This document shows, in pieces, positions 10,301 to 18,334 of a stretch of DNA of 64,000 bases. A program made the translations under genes and the position numbers. Position 1 is the stretch's first letter. Each line of letters starts with the position of its first letter. Source of the stretch: Saprospiraceae bacterium (lineage in GTDB: Bacteria > Bacteroidota > Bacteroidia > Chitinophagales > Saprospiraceae); the NCBI GenBank assembly GCA_013360405.1, contig JABWBR010000058.1, forward strand, positions 1 to 64,000, written 5' to 3'. The notes beneath the pieces are model-generated. The model worked only from the letters and a program-made list of their open reading frames with translations. It did no database searches and had not been told where the DNA came from.

Positions 10301-10369
10301 ACTGCAAAGGTAAAGTATAAAAGTGGTCACACTGACTTCAAAAAAGGCAATGTAACGGTGATCAGGTGA
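4400..10369 (+). CDS. Giant PKD-repeat surface protein with T9SS type B (CHU_C) C-terminus
   Basis: 1989 residues. A signal peptide (residues 1-21, ending VYS-Q) precedes a long array of PKD and Ig-like modules recognised by WDFGDG-type strands such as YAWDFNNDG, YEWDFGDN, YDFGDGG, WLFGDGN, YAWDFGDS and FFWDFGDGN, each followed by a T-Y-x-V-T-L strand. Many paired cysteines suggest disulphides. The last 95 residues, with YVPNAMSPDQN and YLWTAKVKYKSG, are the gliding-motility CHU_C domain that directs type B secretion through the T9SS. The likely role is a cell-surface adhesin or filament, as for SprB; no enzymatic domain is visible. It follows the PorP/SprF gene. Confidence 0.9.
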   Translation: MKRMRIFVLSCFSLFIIEVYSQVNPYCNDDDCGALDPSWQLTGNQTVACEGVTFYLRSGESVPYNNIDSYTWILTNTLTQEQLLNVTYNDTIALEFLYYVDDSIACLYDEINIEVRLIVTSPVCAEGESCRYTAEPLTIVFKPRADFDAEQVVCVNTPVMFTDNSCNAETYAWDFNNDGITDAIDSDTVHTFSTPGTYTVSLTVFNDCGSDTQTKTIQVVGYPEAEIDMDTGGEICAPGFQTLTMDANQWVTGPSGSFHWEISPGYTNMDGNWCFVNPDYNGSGEICLHDSTFTSNTVDSLLSTQEQLELYFMQPGDYTVTLNYQNVCGAGSVVETIHVYEQPSISGFSNQSGCDSIDVCFNDLNISVGGDYAAIEWIFNGGSSSGSSQLDFGCVTFQSSGSMTLNLYAYDPCLDVSQTMVITVVETTEVTVPDPVPNLICNNAGLIPLNPSASGGNYFYNGSPASFIVNNMLDPSGLAQGNYTITYVLSDNPDCPAEDDFSFSIQAGPSITLGENTAVCESVTNFNPVIANSGGDIDSWSWEILDSGGNVVATSASQHPGFSLNSPDTYTIIAQLTSDECGAVTDTSVLIVQANVPVVIDPFDNPYCLGSGPDTLSAYPPGGIWSGNGIINPDEGIFNPSTLPSSGNFPITYAVVNGVCSSMATETIEVVDSEVITVSDTFFCITEDTVHLSIDPFGGEFSGPGIVDANMGIFDPDLANIGSNTISYFFIDSNDCEVTTTFHVDVDTIPVITSADTVLVCIVDEDINIGSLANVGANGETGMFSFSSTDIAITDSGWFNGFGLDPGFYTIVVDFYARSCVAQDSFIIELTGLPDLIIDADTTICVSNGTLTLTASPDNGGWSSSDPDCIIDPQTGEIDLMAIGESDCVFEYTHSAGTSCEQSASVNVSILDLLNDIQVPSGISICYTTALYTIPGFGPASGTWSGEGVVDAVNGVIDVSVLEQGMSYTYTYCIESQQIVCEACKEMVLTIEPLPEAAFELSGSPCQGQPFSVINNSVGAVNYEWDFGDNTQLEITIQPAHTYSDAGDYLITLIAETDFGCLDTIVHPVHVTSPPTLILDIITEEGCAPLEIEYSNSSSGENTSQFWIIDGVDTLYEAQPLIVLDSVTTDSMITLTLVVYNDCDTLSQSKDILVHPYPMVDFGINDDEGCSPDTVYFMNTTLGQPDNLLWNFGNGSTSTLPNPPPQIFTSPDDSISTYIITLYASNMCGEDQLSKEIVVYPNNVEAFFEIDTLSGCPPLAVNIRNYATMGATVTYDFGDGGTGNTPDTTYVYTEPGQYVITQYASLCGTDFFQSDTITVFPLANINFELPDYACIGEAVPFTNLSTDGVVSQWLFGDGNTSDEVSPVHIYEAPGTYEVSLIMNSIYNDCPDTLTKTIFIPELPQAIFEPVPGEICPGEVVSFQNGSIGALSYAWDFGDSLGSTDLSPQHTYQVPGTYAVTLTVYDQWNCSADTTVINLLVHPAPLSSFELSSTEVCQFYDTVFVTNTSSGFISSEWYINGNLYSNQLNDIEIVSQGFGIQELELISINAFGCRDTSLAAFQVLPSPQAGATFPDTAGCQELTLNFVDISENADLTKWVLEGNNTSTDNIAAHTFTGYGYYLVTLIAGNTNGCPSDTFYIDVDVFPRAVADFALPPYDSCGVPVEIQMINASDLASDYQWYFGNNENSSLFEPVASYETPGNYQITLIASNEFNCPDTAMLSLTIYPTVSADFDVPDTEICEGDTLVILNTSTGAEALQWIINGEIWDEFPLVITESGQYTLTLVASFGDVCFDTLMFQHTIEVYDAPNADFLAIADEDPNIIGDVRFLNLSVDADAFFWDFGDGNSSSEEHPKHEFNIDGPVTVTLFSYNNNNGAFRCEDAVSQLISFERINTFYVPNAMSPDQNFGNQEVAVFKPKGIGIEEYELTIYSPWGDKIATLNKVLNGEPIDFWDGTFRGEPVPQGAYLWTAKVKYKSGHTDFKKGNVTVIR

Positions 10370-10386
10370 TTTGTCGGTTCCTGCCC

Positions 10387-10460
10387 CGCTGGCGCGAGGA
10401 TCCCCCTTGTGCCGTTTATCCTCGCTGGCGCGAGGTTCCATCCCCCTCGTGCCGATTAGG
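10387..10460. repeat. REP-like repeat, copy C (two tandem half units)
   Basis: Two tandem half units: CGCTGGCGCGAGGATCCCCC with TTGTGCCGTTTATC, then CGCTGGCGCGAGGTTCCA with CTCGTGCCGATTA. Both match the left half of copy D at 11457-11490. It lies between the convergent stops of the giant PKD gene and the Rpn gene. Confidence 0.7.
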
Positions 10461-10470
10461 CCGGCATATC

Positions 10471-11331
10471 TTAAAAATCATTGATTTCATCATCGCTCAA
10501 TCCAGTCATTTCTGAAATTTCTGAATTCGACAATCCTTTTTCCTTCATCTTATGGGCTATCTCAACATTTCTTTTTTCTATTCCCTTTTCTATCCCCTCT
10601 AAAATTCCTTCTTCCCGCGATGTATCTACTACGTTCTTCAGGTCTCGGTAATATTTTAAGCTATCTTCATAAGCATCCCTTTCCTCGGGTGAAAATCTGG
10701 CTATTTCCGCCGCTTCAAACAATTTTTGAAATATTCTGTCCTGTAATTTTCGGGGGCGGTCTTGAAGGTTCGACAGATGCCGGAACACATACAGCCATTT
10801 ATCAAATTGCGTCTCCAATTCGTCCTCCTCCTTCTTGAATTTCGGCAATTCGATATAAATAAATTTCAACTTGTCATAAAAAACCTCACAGCGCTGATTC
10901 TTCAACTCTACGATGTGTAGCAATTCCGTATCTGATTTGTGGTCATCGAAGATAAAATCCAGGATACCCACCGTATAAACCGGTTCCAGCTGGTAATCCC
11001 AATCTCCTTTCTGCGCTTGTTCCTGAATGGGGAAAGAAGCGTAGTAAATGCTTCTGTCTTTGAAAAAATTCTGCTTGGCCTTCTGCACTTCAACAATAAA
11101 TCGTTCCCCGGATTCCCCGACGCAGTAGAGATCGAATATCGCTTTGCGGTCCAATTCGTTCAGTCCCAGTTGTTCATTCCGAGCGTAACTCAAATCCTTG
11201 ATCCGGTGTTTCTCCGGCAGAATTTGGTTGAGGAAGTCAATTAGCAGTATCTTGTTCAGCTCTGTGCCGAAGAGTTTCTTGAAACCGAAATCGGTTAGGG
11301 GATTGATGTATTTATCCTTTAAGGCACTCAT
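10471..11331 (-). CDS. Rpn family recombination-promoting nuclease / PD-(D/E)XK transposase-like
   Basis: 286 residues from the ATG at 11331 (MSALKDKYINPLTDFGFKKL); a further upstream start is possible but lacks conserved sequence. The N-terminus NPLTDFGFKKLFG is the signature of Rpn/PF12784 proteins. A central GERFIVEVQKAKQNFF segment supplies the E-x-Q/K core of a PD-(D/E)XK nuclease, and the C-terminus is a charged helix ending EISEMTGLSDDEINDF. E. coli Rpn proteins are DNA endonucleases that raise recombination; a role in mobile-element or defence biology is possible. REP-like repeats lie on both sides (10387-10460 and 11457-11572), which suggests the gene is an accessory insertion. Confidence 0.85.
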   Translation of the reverse strand: MSALKDKYINPLTDFGFKKLFGTELNKILLIDFLNQILPEKHRIKDLSYARNEQLGLNELDRKAIFDLYCVGESGERFIVEVQKAKQNFFKDRSIYYASFPIQEQAQKGDWDYQLEPVYTVGILDFIFDDHKSDTELLHIVELKNQRCEVFYDKLKFIYIELPKFKKEEDELETQFDKWLYVFRHLSNLQDRPRKLQDRIFQKLFEAAEIARFSPEERDAYEDSLKYYRDLKNVVDTSREEGILEGIEKGIEKRNVEIAHKMKEKGLSNSEISEMTGLSDDEINDF

Positions 11332-11456
11332 AATCAGAAAATTGAAAACCTCGTCTATGTACACAAACAAAGATAGTCAATTCTGAGTTCCCGTCATAGG
11401 TGGCTGGTTTGGTTTATTGCTTGCCTGCAACGGCAGTCTGTGCAAAGACCCCGCCT

Positions 11457-11572
11457 CACTGGCGCGAGATTCCACCTCGTGCCGATTATCTTTCGGGGTA
11501 TACCCGCTTGTACTGTGGCTGTCGGGTTGGAACCCGACCGATAGGTGGTACGAGATTTGAATCTCGGGCCGG
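11457..11572. repeat. REP-like repeat, copy D (most complete)
   Basis: Its outer arms are an imperfect inverted repeat: CACTGGCGCGAGATTC and CTCGTGCCGATTATC on the left, GATAGGTGGTACGAG and TTTGAATCTCGGGCC on the right. Inside are two hairpins, TCGGGGTATACCCG and GTCGGGTTGGAACCCGAC. Copy B is nearly identical over the right half, copy A over the left. The size and nested stems suit a RAYT-mobilised repeat or MITE. Confidence 0.8.
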
Positions 11573-11628
11573 CACCTGTGTGTTGTTTTTGGCTTTTGTG
11601 GTTGGACGTGGGGTCTCCGCAAAACTAA

Positions 11629-12426
11629 TTAATTTTCAAAAAGTCTGGCTATACTATAGGCTGGACCTACCCAGCCGATCAAAGCAGTTATTAAAAAGCT
11701 GATGACAATACATGCAATCAGCGACAACCTAATATCTGCCTTTTGGTTTTTATGGAAAAAGTGTTTACTATGTGCTAATTCTGGTAGGGATGAAATCATG
11801 AATCCAAACAAGAATAGAAATATACCTAGGGGAAGGAATAAAAATGTCTCGTGGTCAGGGTCATCGGCATATACCCAAAAGAACATTAAAATGAATATTG
11901 GTCCGAGTAATATAAGGGTTAATGGAAAATAATAGTTTTTGCCTTGGAGGAACGATAAGCGGTTCCGCTCATGTATCTGCTTAAGCTGCTCTAAATCCTT
12001 GCTTTCCAATCTTTCTTCTAAAAAACGTGTTTTTATAAAATGCATAATTTTTAAGGCAATCGGAAATCCTATGATCAAGCCGATGATACACCCGATGATA
12101 GCGCCGGTTTCCCCAAATAACCATTCACCCAATAAACCTAACAGAGCAAAAAAAGGGAGAATGCCGCAGCACAAGGAAGCTGCAATGACAACCATTTCAG
12201 TGATACCATCTATAATTATCCGAATAAAAGTAAAGATGCCGGAGAGTGGTTGTTTAAATTCTTTTTTGTTGCTCCAAAATGAAAGCCATGCAAAAAAACC
12301 GAATCCAAAACCTACCAGAACATTGGAGATTATTTTGTTTTGGCCGTCAAATAACAGTATCCCGGTTAAGACTGCGCCAAGTATTGCGGCAATAAGGATA
12401 TCTTGTTTACTATTCCGGTTTTTCAT
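11629..12426 (-). CDS. Polytopic membrane protein of unknown function
   Basis: 265 residues from the ATG at 12426 (MKNRNSKQD); the longer reading uses a TTG start. About seven hydrophobic segments are visible, including ILIAAILGAVLTGILLF, GAIIGCIIGLIIGFPIAL and LSLIACIVISFLITALIGW, with a basic, charged loop near residues 140-170. No catalytic motif or family was recognised. It is AT-rich and sits between the Rpn gene and an IS fragment, so it belongs to the accessory segment. It may be an inner-membrane protein; function unknown. Confidence 0.6.
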   Translation of the reverse strand: MKNRNSKQDILIAAILGAVLTGILLFDGQNKIISNVLVGFGFGFFAWLSFWSNKKEFKQPLSGIFTFIRIIIDGITEMVVIAASLCCGILPFFALLGLLGEWLFGETGAIIGCIIGLIIGFPIALKIMHFIKTRFLEERLESKDLEQLKQIHERNRLSFLQGKNYYFPLTLILLGPIFILMFFWVYADDPDHETFLFLPLGIFLFLFGFMISSLPELAHSKHFFHKNQKADIRLSLIACIVISFLITALIGWVGPAYSIARLFEN

Positions 12427-12586
12427 TTTCGCGGGTTTATCAACCTCAAAAGCAAGGCGGTCATCCTTAGGCCTGACAAGCAAGCACCTGCCAATGATAT
12501 CAAGCTCCAAGACTATGTCTACCGGGCATTATGAGCCACGGTAGCGCCGCACAGAGTGAAAATAAGAAAAAGCCGGCGTTTTTTAC

Positions 12587-12733
12587 TCAATCCGGATTCA
12601 AATTCCAGGTTTTCAGATCAGCCAACCGATCCACGAACAAGTCTATGACGCGGACAAAGGCATCTTCGGCTATGGCTTCATCCAGCAGGCCTACCGATAG
12701 GTCCGTTCTCTGTGTGCCGTGTTTTTTCGGGGC
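12587..12733 (-). pseudogene. IS1182-type transposase, N-terminal fragment
   Basis: This frame reads APKKHGTQRTDLSVGLLDEA, then IAEDAFVRVIDLFVDRLADL and stops. The pattern LxxxLDExIxEDxxVRVIDxFVDxLDL is the start of IS1182-family transposases. The 5' end lacks a clear start in frame and the rest of the transposase is absent, so this is a relic. No terminal inverted repeat was identified. Confidence 0.5.
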
Positions 12734-12870
12734 TCATATAATCGTCGATTTCAGACACTCAATTTACGTGTTTTTTGGCCTGGGGGCAAGGATTCGGGTT
12801 GTTTATACATAGTCTGACGGTTGGATGTGCATACGTGCCGACGCTTAGTAGGCTTTTTGTTGGGCGTATC

Positions 12871-14328
12871 TTATAAAAATCTTGATGTAAATGTTTTAAT
12901 GTCCCATGCGCCATCTTTTTCGCTCATTGTTGCACAAAGTATTTTTTTACCATCAGTCCTTACATTCACCAAGCCATATATTATCCCGCCTACAATTTTT
13001 TTATCCCAAAAAGATTTTGTCTTTGTACTTGGCTTCAAGTCCCCTGCATTCGTTTCTTTATAAGTAACATCAATTGCAGTATTTGGCTCTAATACTTCAT
13101 TTCTGTCCTTTAGTCTTAGCAATTTGATACTGCCAATTTTATAGCTTCTAGAGATTTCTGTAGAATAAACGAGAGGAGTAATTATCTTATCATCTTTAAT
13201 GGTTTTATACCCGGTAATTCCAGAGGCTGCTACAATTGTAGGTCGAGGGTGTGAATGCCCTTCTGCATCTCCTGAAGAAATTATTGTTGCACCAGCAGAG
13301 AGACGAGATAAAAATTCAAAAGAACAGTCGTCGCTTCCATGATGACACGATTTAACAATATCACAAGCAAATTCAGATTCATTATTTTCATAAAATGATA
13401 AAATTCGTTTTTGACTAGCAGCGTTCAAATCACCAGTCAGCAAAATCCTAACAGATTTATAGTCTAATCTTAATGTTATACTGTGTCCATTCGTATTTTG
13501 AGAACTATTTCCAAGGGACTCGTACGTAGGTTTATTATTAACTTCAATTTCAACTGGTGCTAATACTTTAATTTTGAAATCATTAGTTGAAAATTGTGTA
13601 AGTTCTTCTGTTTTATTGGAAATCCGTTCTGAGGGAATTTGCTTATCAACAATACATTGCATAAATGATGCCCATTCACCTTGTAATTTGTAGCCATCTC
13701 TTCCGTTATTTAATAACTCTTCAATATCGTTTAAGTCCTCCATTAGCAATGTAAGTTTATTATCTATAATTGGTCCTAAACTCCTGGCGGTACCGTTCTT
13801 AAACCAACCAACTCCTGCATGATAAAATTTTTTGACATTCACCTTTTCTGTATCTATGTCCAGTTCTTGTTGCTCATTTGGATTTATCAGGTCCCAAAGC
13901 CCTCCATAGTGGTCTGCATCATTATGAGAAGAAATCATCGCATCTAACTCTATTGAGTTCATTTCATAATCTTTATTGAATTTCCAGTCAATAAAATCAG
14001 CTGCATTCTTACCGGTTTGTTGAGAACTTCTCTTGAAACCACCATCAATCACAATATGTCTTTCGTCAGGTGTTTTAATTAATATTCCGTCACCTTGTCC
14101 TACATCTATAAAGTACAACTCCAATAATGGTTTACTTGTTAAATGTTCTTTTTTTATAAAGCCAATTCGCCCTCTAGCTGATGCTCTTATATAATCATCA
14201 GTATTTTCCGCAAAGTCTTCGATTTTAACTTTATCTCCCCAAAGTAGATGAGCAATTATACCTTGCCCATTATTAGTCTCATATAATGGGGTCGTTTCTG
14301 CATCTACAAATTTGGTTGAATTTGCCAT
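12871..14328 (-). CDS. SH3-domain metallo-beta-lactamase-fold hydrolase (ComEC C-terminal-like)
   Basis: 485 residues. Residues 1-65 look like a bacterial SH3-type domain (FVDAETTPLYETNNGQGIIA, then RGRIGFIKKEHL). The rest is a metallo-beta-lactamase fold of the ComEC C-terminal type: LELYFIDVGQGDGILI, VIDGG, SSHNDADHYGG (metal-binding HxDxDH variant), LTGDLN, KSCHHGSDD and SSGDAEGHSHPRP. No membrane segments or signal peptide are seen, so it is probably a cytoplasmic hydrolase, perhaps a nuclease or phosphodiesterase. The gene is clearly more AT-rich than the core genes after 15 kb and stands alone among mobile relics, suggesting horizontal transfer. A defence role is conceivable but unproven. 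Confidence 0.8.
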   Translation of the reverse strand: MANSTKFVDAETTPLYETNNGQGIIAHLLWGDKVKIEDFAENTDDYIRASARGRIGFIKKEHLTSKPLLELYFIDVGQGDGILIKTPDERHIVIDGGFKRSSQQTGKNAADFIDWKFNKDYEMNSIELDAMISSHNDADHYGGLWDLINPNEQQELDIDTEKVNVKKFYHAGVGWFKNGTARSLGPIIDNKLTLLMEDLNDIEELLNNGRDGYKLQGEWASFMQCIVDKQIPSERISNKTEELTQFSTNDFKIKVLAPVEIEVNNKPTYESLGNSSQNTNGHSITLRLDYKSVRILLTGDLNAASQKRILSFYENNESEFACDIVKSCHHGSDDCSFEFLSRLSAGATIISSGDAEGHSHPRPTIVAASGITGYKTIKDDKIITPLVYSTEISRSYKIGSIKLLRLKDRNEVLEPNTAIDVTYKETNAGDLKPSTKTKSFWDKKIVGGIIYGLVNVRTDGKKILCATMSEKDGAWDIKTFTSRFL

Positions 14329-15040
14329 ATTTTGATTTTTTTGTTTACCAAATTAAGCCCAACTCCTATTTCCCGACAACCACCACCAATACGCACTATT
14401 GCCATTCAAATTCACTTTATCATCATATCACCTCATTGGATTAACCATGCCATTGCACCTTTACTTTGCCAGCGCATCATACCGCTACACAAAAAGCAGG
14501 CGCCTGGTTCCTTTCCGAACTATTTGAATTATTTATTCACTACCGGTTTCATTCAATTGACGTACCCCAAGAAATACGCATGCGGGCATATCAACATCCC
14601 ACCAAGCGGGAGCCAGGTACTCTATGAGCACAGGGAAATGAAAGCGGGAAAATTTTGGAGAAACGACTATGTGCAGATCGTTTTTCACTGGCATGGGTGA
14701 TATACAATTTTTCATTCGGGGTATAGGTTTGTAGCAAAAATAATATGTTTTGTATTATTTCGTACAATCCGCTGTATTTTTTTCGACGAAAATGACTTTG
14801 TCGCTGAACAGAGGGCAAGTGCTACTTTATGCCTTGGTTTTTTTTTACCACAGAGCCGGTTATTGGCAGTCGGCAGTCGGCGGTCGGCTGCTTGAAATCG
14901 TCGAAAAGCCCCCAAAACCACGGAGCGAGATGACACCTTCGTTCGTGCCTCACGAAGATGTCACCTCTTTAGCAACTGGCAAAGATAAGAAACGGATAAC
15001 CGACAACCCATAACCGACAACTGACAACCGACAACAGCCC
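14329..15040. other. Intergenic region with composite palindromic repeat; no supported gene
   Basis: No convincing gene. An open frame at 14332-14700 (+) ends with an uncommitted sequence (YVQIVFHWHG) and has a low-complexity start; it is probably not a gene. The 3' half holds the dispersed palindrome (copy 2) and, on both sides of it, heptamer arrays at 14865-14891 and 14994-15034. Confidence 0.5.
14865..15034. repeat. Composite repeat: heptamer arms around dispersed palindrome, copy 2
   Basis: Left arm CAGTCGG CAGTCGG CGGTCGG (14865-14891). The central part, CCACGGAGCGAGATGACACC through CACGAAGATGTCACCTC, matches 2809-2857. The right arm is AACCGAC / AACTGAC / AACCGAC units (14994-15034), partly complementary to the left arm. 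It lies between the SH3-MBL gene start and the GH65 stop. Confidence 0.75.
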
Positions 15041-17359
15041 TTACCGCGTAGCGTGCGCCACCTTCAGCGTTGCCTCGGCCTTCAAGGTATACTTCTTGCC
15101 GTATACTTTTAGCGCTGCGGATTGCTTCGAGCGATTGATGATCTGTACCACGTCCTGGCTGACGACGACTTCTATGAACATGCCCCGGAAGCGGATTTTA
15201 AAGCTGTAGCCTTTCCAGTTTTCGGGGATGTAGGGCGAGAAGTGGAGCATGTCGTTGTATACGCGTTGGCCGCCGAAGCCTTTTACGAAGGCCATCCAGG
15301 TGCCGGCCATGCTGGTGATGTGGCAGCCGTCTTCGGTATCGTTGTTGTAGTCGTCGAGGTCGAGACGGGCGGTGCGCAGGTACATCTCGTAGGCTTTCTC
15401 TTTTTTACCCAATTTGGCGGCCAGGATGGCGTGTACGCAGGGAGAAAGCGAGGATTCGTGTACGGTGCGGGGCTCGTAGAAGTCGAAGTTGCGGCGCAGG
15501 GTGGCCTCGTTAAACTGGTCTTCAAACAAATACAGCCCTTGCAGCACATCGGCTTGCTTGATAAATACCGAGCGCAGGATGCGGTCCCACGACCATTTCT
15601 GGTTCAGCGGGCGGTCTTCGGGGCGCAGGTCGGCTACGGTGAGCAGGTCTTTGTCGAGGAAGCCTTCGTGTTGTACGTAGATGCCGAGCGCTTTGTCCTG
15701 GGGCAGGTGCATTTTTTTGATGATGTCCTGCCATTTGGTCGACTCGGTTTTCTCATCGAAGCGGGTAGCGGCTTTGATTTCTTTCCAGCGCTTGGCCGAT
15801 TGTTGTTGTACGAAGTCGATGGATTCGAGGGTGTATTTCAGGCACCACACGGCTATGTAGTTGGTATACCAGTTGTTGTTGACGTTGTTTTCGTATTCGT
15901 TGGGACCGGTTACGCCGTGCATGACGTATTGTTGTTTGCGCTCGGAGAAATGCACGCGCTGCGCCCAGAAACGCGAGATAGCGATGAGCACGTCGAGACC
16001 GTATTCGGCGAGGTAGCCGTGGTCGCCGGTGTAGCGCACATAGTCGTAGATAGCGTAGGCGATAGCGCCGTTGCGGTGTATTTCTTCAAAGGTGATCTCC
16101 CATTCGTTGTGGCATTCTTCGCCGTTCATGGTGACCATGGGGTACAGGGCGGCGCCGCCGGTGAAGCCCAGTTTTTCGGCGTTTTCGATGGCTTTTTGCA
16201 GTTGTTTGTGGCGGTACACGAGCAATTGCCGGGCCACGTGCTGGTCGGCGGTGGCCATATAGAAGGGAATGCAATAAGCTTCGGTATCCCAGTAGGTGCT
16301 GCCGCCGTATTTTTCGCCGGTAAAACCTTTTGGGCCGATGTTGAGTCGTTCGTCTTCGCCGGTGTAGGTCTGGTACAATTGGAAGATGTTAAAGCGGATG
16401 CCCTGCTGGGCGGCCACGTCGCCGTCGACCCGGATATCGGCTTCTTCCCATTTGCGGGCCCAGGCGGCTGCCTGTTCGAGGCGCATTTGTTCGAATCCTT
16501 TTTTGGCTGAGTTTTTCACCACCTCTTTGCAGTGGTCCATGAGTTGATCCACGGGGTGGTTGAGGGAGGAGACTACGGCGGCGTATTTGTACACTACCGT
16601 TTCCACGCCTTTTTTGGTGGGCAGGTCGATGCTGCACTCCACGTATTTATCGCGGTGGGTGTGGAAGGGTGTAAAGTCGGTTTCAGCGCCATTTTGGAAA
16701 ATAGTAAACTTCATGCCGGTACACACCTGGAAAGCCGTTTTTTTGGTTTCGGCGGTCACATATCCCTGGTTTTTTTTCGTTTTGGCTTCTACTTCGCGCC
16801 AGAAGCGTTCTTCCCAGTTGGAATCCTGGTTGACTACGTCGGCGTCGATAAACGACGTAATTGAGAGGACGCCGCTGGTATTGAGCAGGGTGATGCTGTA
16901 GCGGATAGCGCCGGCTTCGTCGTCGGCGATGCTGCAGAAGCGGGTGGCGTGTACTTTCACTTCTTTGCCGCTTTTGAGGCGAGCCTGGAAGCTGCGCTCC
17001 AGGATACCTTCTTTCATATTGAGTACGCGCCGGAAGTGGCTGACCTCGCAGGTGGCCAGGTCGAGCCGTTCGCCGTCGATGTCTATCTTGAGACCGATCC
17101 AGTTGGGAGCGTTGAGTACTTTGGCGAAATACTCGGGGTATCCGTTTTTCCACCAACCCACTCTCGTCTTGTCGGGGTAATAAATGCCGGCTACGTAGCT
17201 GCCTTGCAGGGTCTCGCCGCCGTATCCTTCTTCGAAATTGGCGCGTTGGCCCATGCGGCCGTTGCCGATGCTGAACACGCTTTCAGAGATGCGGTTGTGT
17301 TCCGGGTGGAATCCTTCTTCGATGATACTCCATTCGTCGTGGCGGAGATAGTTTTTCAT
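15041..17359 (-). CDS. Glycoside hydrolase family 65, maltose-phosphorylase-like
   Basis: 772 residues, the usual length for GH65 disaccharide phosphorylases. The N-terminal beta-sandwich starts NYLRHDEWSIIEEGFHPEHN and ESVFSIGNGRMGQR. The (alpha/alpha)6 barrel contains YWDTEAYCIPFYMATA and VTGPNEYENNVNNNWYTN at about residue 485, carrying the catalytic Glu; GPNEYEN is the form seen in maltose phosphorylases, while kojibiose and trehalose phosphorylases usually have GPDEYH. Expected reaction: maltose plus phosphate gives beta-glucose 1-phosphate and glucose. The upstream pgmB (15-bp gap) would convert the product to glucose 6-phosphate, supporting phosphorolysis rather than hydrolysis. The exact disaccharide is not certain. 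No signal peptide: cytoplasmic. Confidence 0.9.
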   Translation of the reverse strand: MKNYLRHDEWSIIEEGFHPEHNRISESVFSIGNGRMGQRANFEEGYGGETLQGSYVAGIYYPDKTRVGWWKNGYPEYFAKVLNAPNWIGLKIDIDGERLDLATCEVSHFRRVLNMKEGILERSFQARLKSGKEVKVHATRFCSIADDEAGAIRYSITLLNTSGVLSITSFIDADVVNQDSNWEERFWREVEAKTKKNQGYVTAETKKTAFQVCTGMKFTIFQNGAETDFTPFHTHRDKYVECSIDLPTKKGVETVVYKYAAVVSSLNHPVDQLMDHCKEVVKNSAKKGFEQMRLEQAAAWARKWEEADIRVDGDVAAQQGIRFNIFQLYQTYTGEDERLNIGPKGFTGEKYGGSTYWDTEAYCIPFYMATADQHVARQLLVYRHKQLQKAIENAEKLGFTGGAALYPMVTMNGEECHNEWEITFEEIHRNGAIAYAIYDYVRYTGDHGYLAEYGLDVLIAISRFWAQRVHFSERKQQYVMHGVTGPNEYENNVNNNWYTNYIAVWCLKYTLESIDFVQQQSAKRWKEIKAATRFDEKTESTKWQDIIKKMHLPQDKALGIYVQHEGFLDKDLLTVADLRPEDRPLNQKWSWDRILRSVFIKQADVLQGLYLFEDQFNEATLRRNFDFYEPRTVHESSLSPCVHAILAAKLGKKEKAYEMYLRTARLDLDDYNNDTEDGCHITSMAGTWMAFVKGFGGQRVYNDMLHFSPYIPENWKGYSFKIRFRGMFIEVVVSQDVVQIINRSKQSAALKVYGKKYTLKAEATLKVAHATR

Positions 17360-17374
17360 ATGCCGAATGTCTTT

Positions 17375-18040
17375 TTATTCATGAGCGAGCAAGCCTATAC
17401 CCTGCAAGATATCGTTAAAGTGCAAACCATCAAAGCCCGGAATGACAAAATGCGCGTGGCCCAATACATCGGGGCTTCCCACGCCTACGGCGTAAAAGCC
17501 GCCGTTGAGCGCTGCATCGACGCCTTTGGCGGCGTCTTCAAAAACGATGGCCTGCGCGGGCGATATGCCGAGCGCTTCGGCAGCAAGCAGGAATACTTCG
17601 GGGTCGGGTTTGCTTTTGGTGTGTTTGTTGCCGTCGATGATGCATTCGAAGGCTTGGTCGAGGTCGAGGCAGTGGATGATGGTTCGCGCGTTTTTGCTGG
17701 CAGAGCCCAGCCCGATTTGAATGTTGCGCTCGCGCAATTCGGCCAGGAAGTCTAAAACGCCGGGCAGAATTTCGTCGGGGTGCATGGCGGAGATATATTC
17801 GACGTACCAGTTGTTTTTGCGATCGGCGAGCTCGAGGCGGGTATCGGCGTCGGCTTCGACGCCTCCCCATTGCAGGATGAGGTCGAGCGATTCCATACGG
17901 CTTACGCCTTTGAGTTTTTCGTTGTCTGCTTCTGTGAAGTCGAAGCCCAGGGAGTTGGCCAGGCGGCGCCAGGCGATGAAGTGGTATTTGGCGGTATCTA
18001 CGATTACGCCGTCGAGGTCGAATATGCAGGCTTTTATCAT
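17375..18040 (-). CDS. pgmB: Beta-phosphoglucomutase
   Basis: 221 residues, HAD superfamily. Motif I IFDLDGVIVDT supplies the nucleophile and acid Asp; a helical cap follows with FIAWRRLANSLGFDF and RMESLDLIL, matching beta-PGM. Motif II is GLGSASKNA, then GNKHTKSKPDPEVFLLAA with the conserved Lys-Pro, and motif IV IVFEDAAKGV. It interconverts beta-glucose 1-phosphate and glucose 6-phosphate in the cytoplasm. It is the first gene of a two-gene unit with the GH65 phosphorylase, 15 bp downstream. A noncoding region of about 860 bp precedes it. Confidence 0.92.
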   Translation of the reverse strand: MIKACIFDLDGVIVDTAKYHFIAWRRLANSLGFDFTEADNEKLKGVSRMESLDLILQWGGVEADADTRLELADRKNNWYVEYISAMHPDEILPGVLDFLAELRERNIQIGLGSASKNARTIIHCLDLDQAFECIIDGNKHTKSKPDPEVFLLAAEALGISPAQAIVFEDAAKGVDAALNGGFYAVGVGSPDVLGHAHFVIPGFDGLHFNDILQGIGLLAHE

Positions 18041-18334
18041 AAGTTAATGGGCTTTTAAAGCGCCCAAAAATAGTCAGGATTTTTGGAATAGTCGCTTAGA
18101 CGCGCCCCGGTATTGTTGTTACTTTTTTCATCGCCAAAAAAGTAAAAAAAGAAACAAGTCTTGCCCTCGCTTTTTGAACTACCAGCTCAAGCCTCTCATG
18201 CTAAATTTGCCGGCCCTCCACTCCCGGACTGCTTGATTTTAAAGCTTTTAGTTCTTAATTCTACTTTGTCACTATAAACCAGGCATACCGCATATTACGC
18301 TCCTCCGGAGCTTTTGTGAACTTTTTATTGCTGG

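Noticed and set aside
14332-14700. 122-codon plus-strand frame
   Set aside because: Low-complexity start, no homology recognised, no promoter box; not supported.
15122-16510. 462-codon open frame on the plus strand
   Set aside because: It is antisense to the GH65 gene, rich in Val/Phe/Gly from complementary codons, and shows no family motif.
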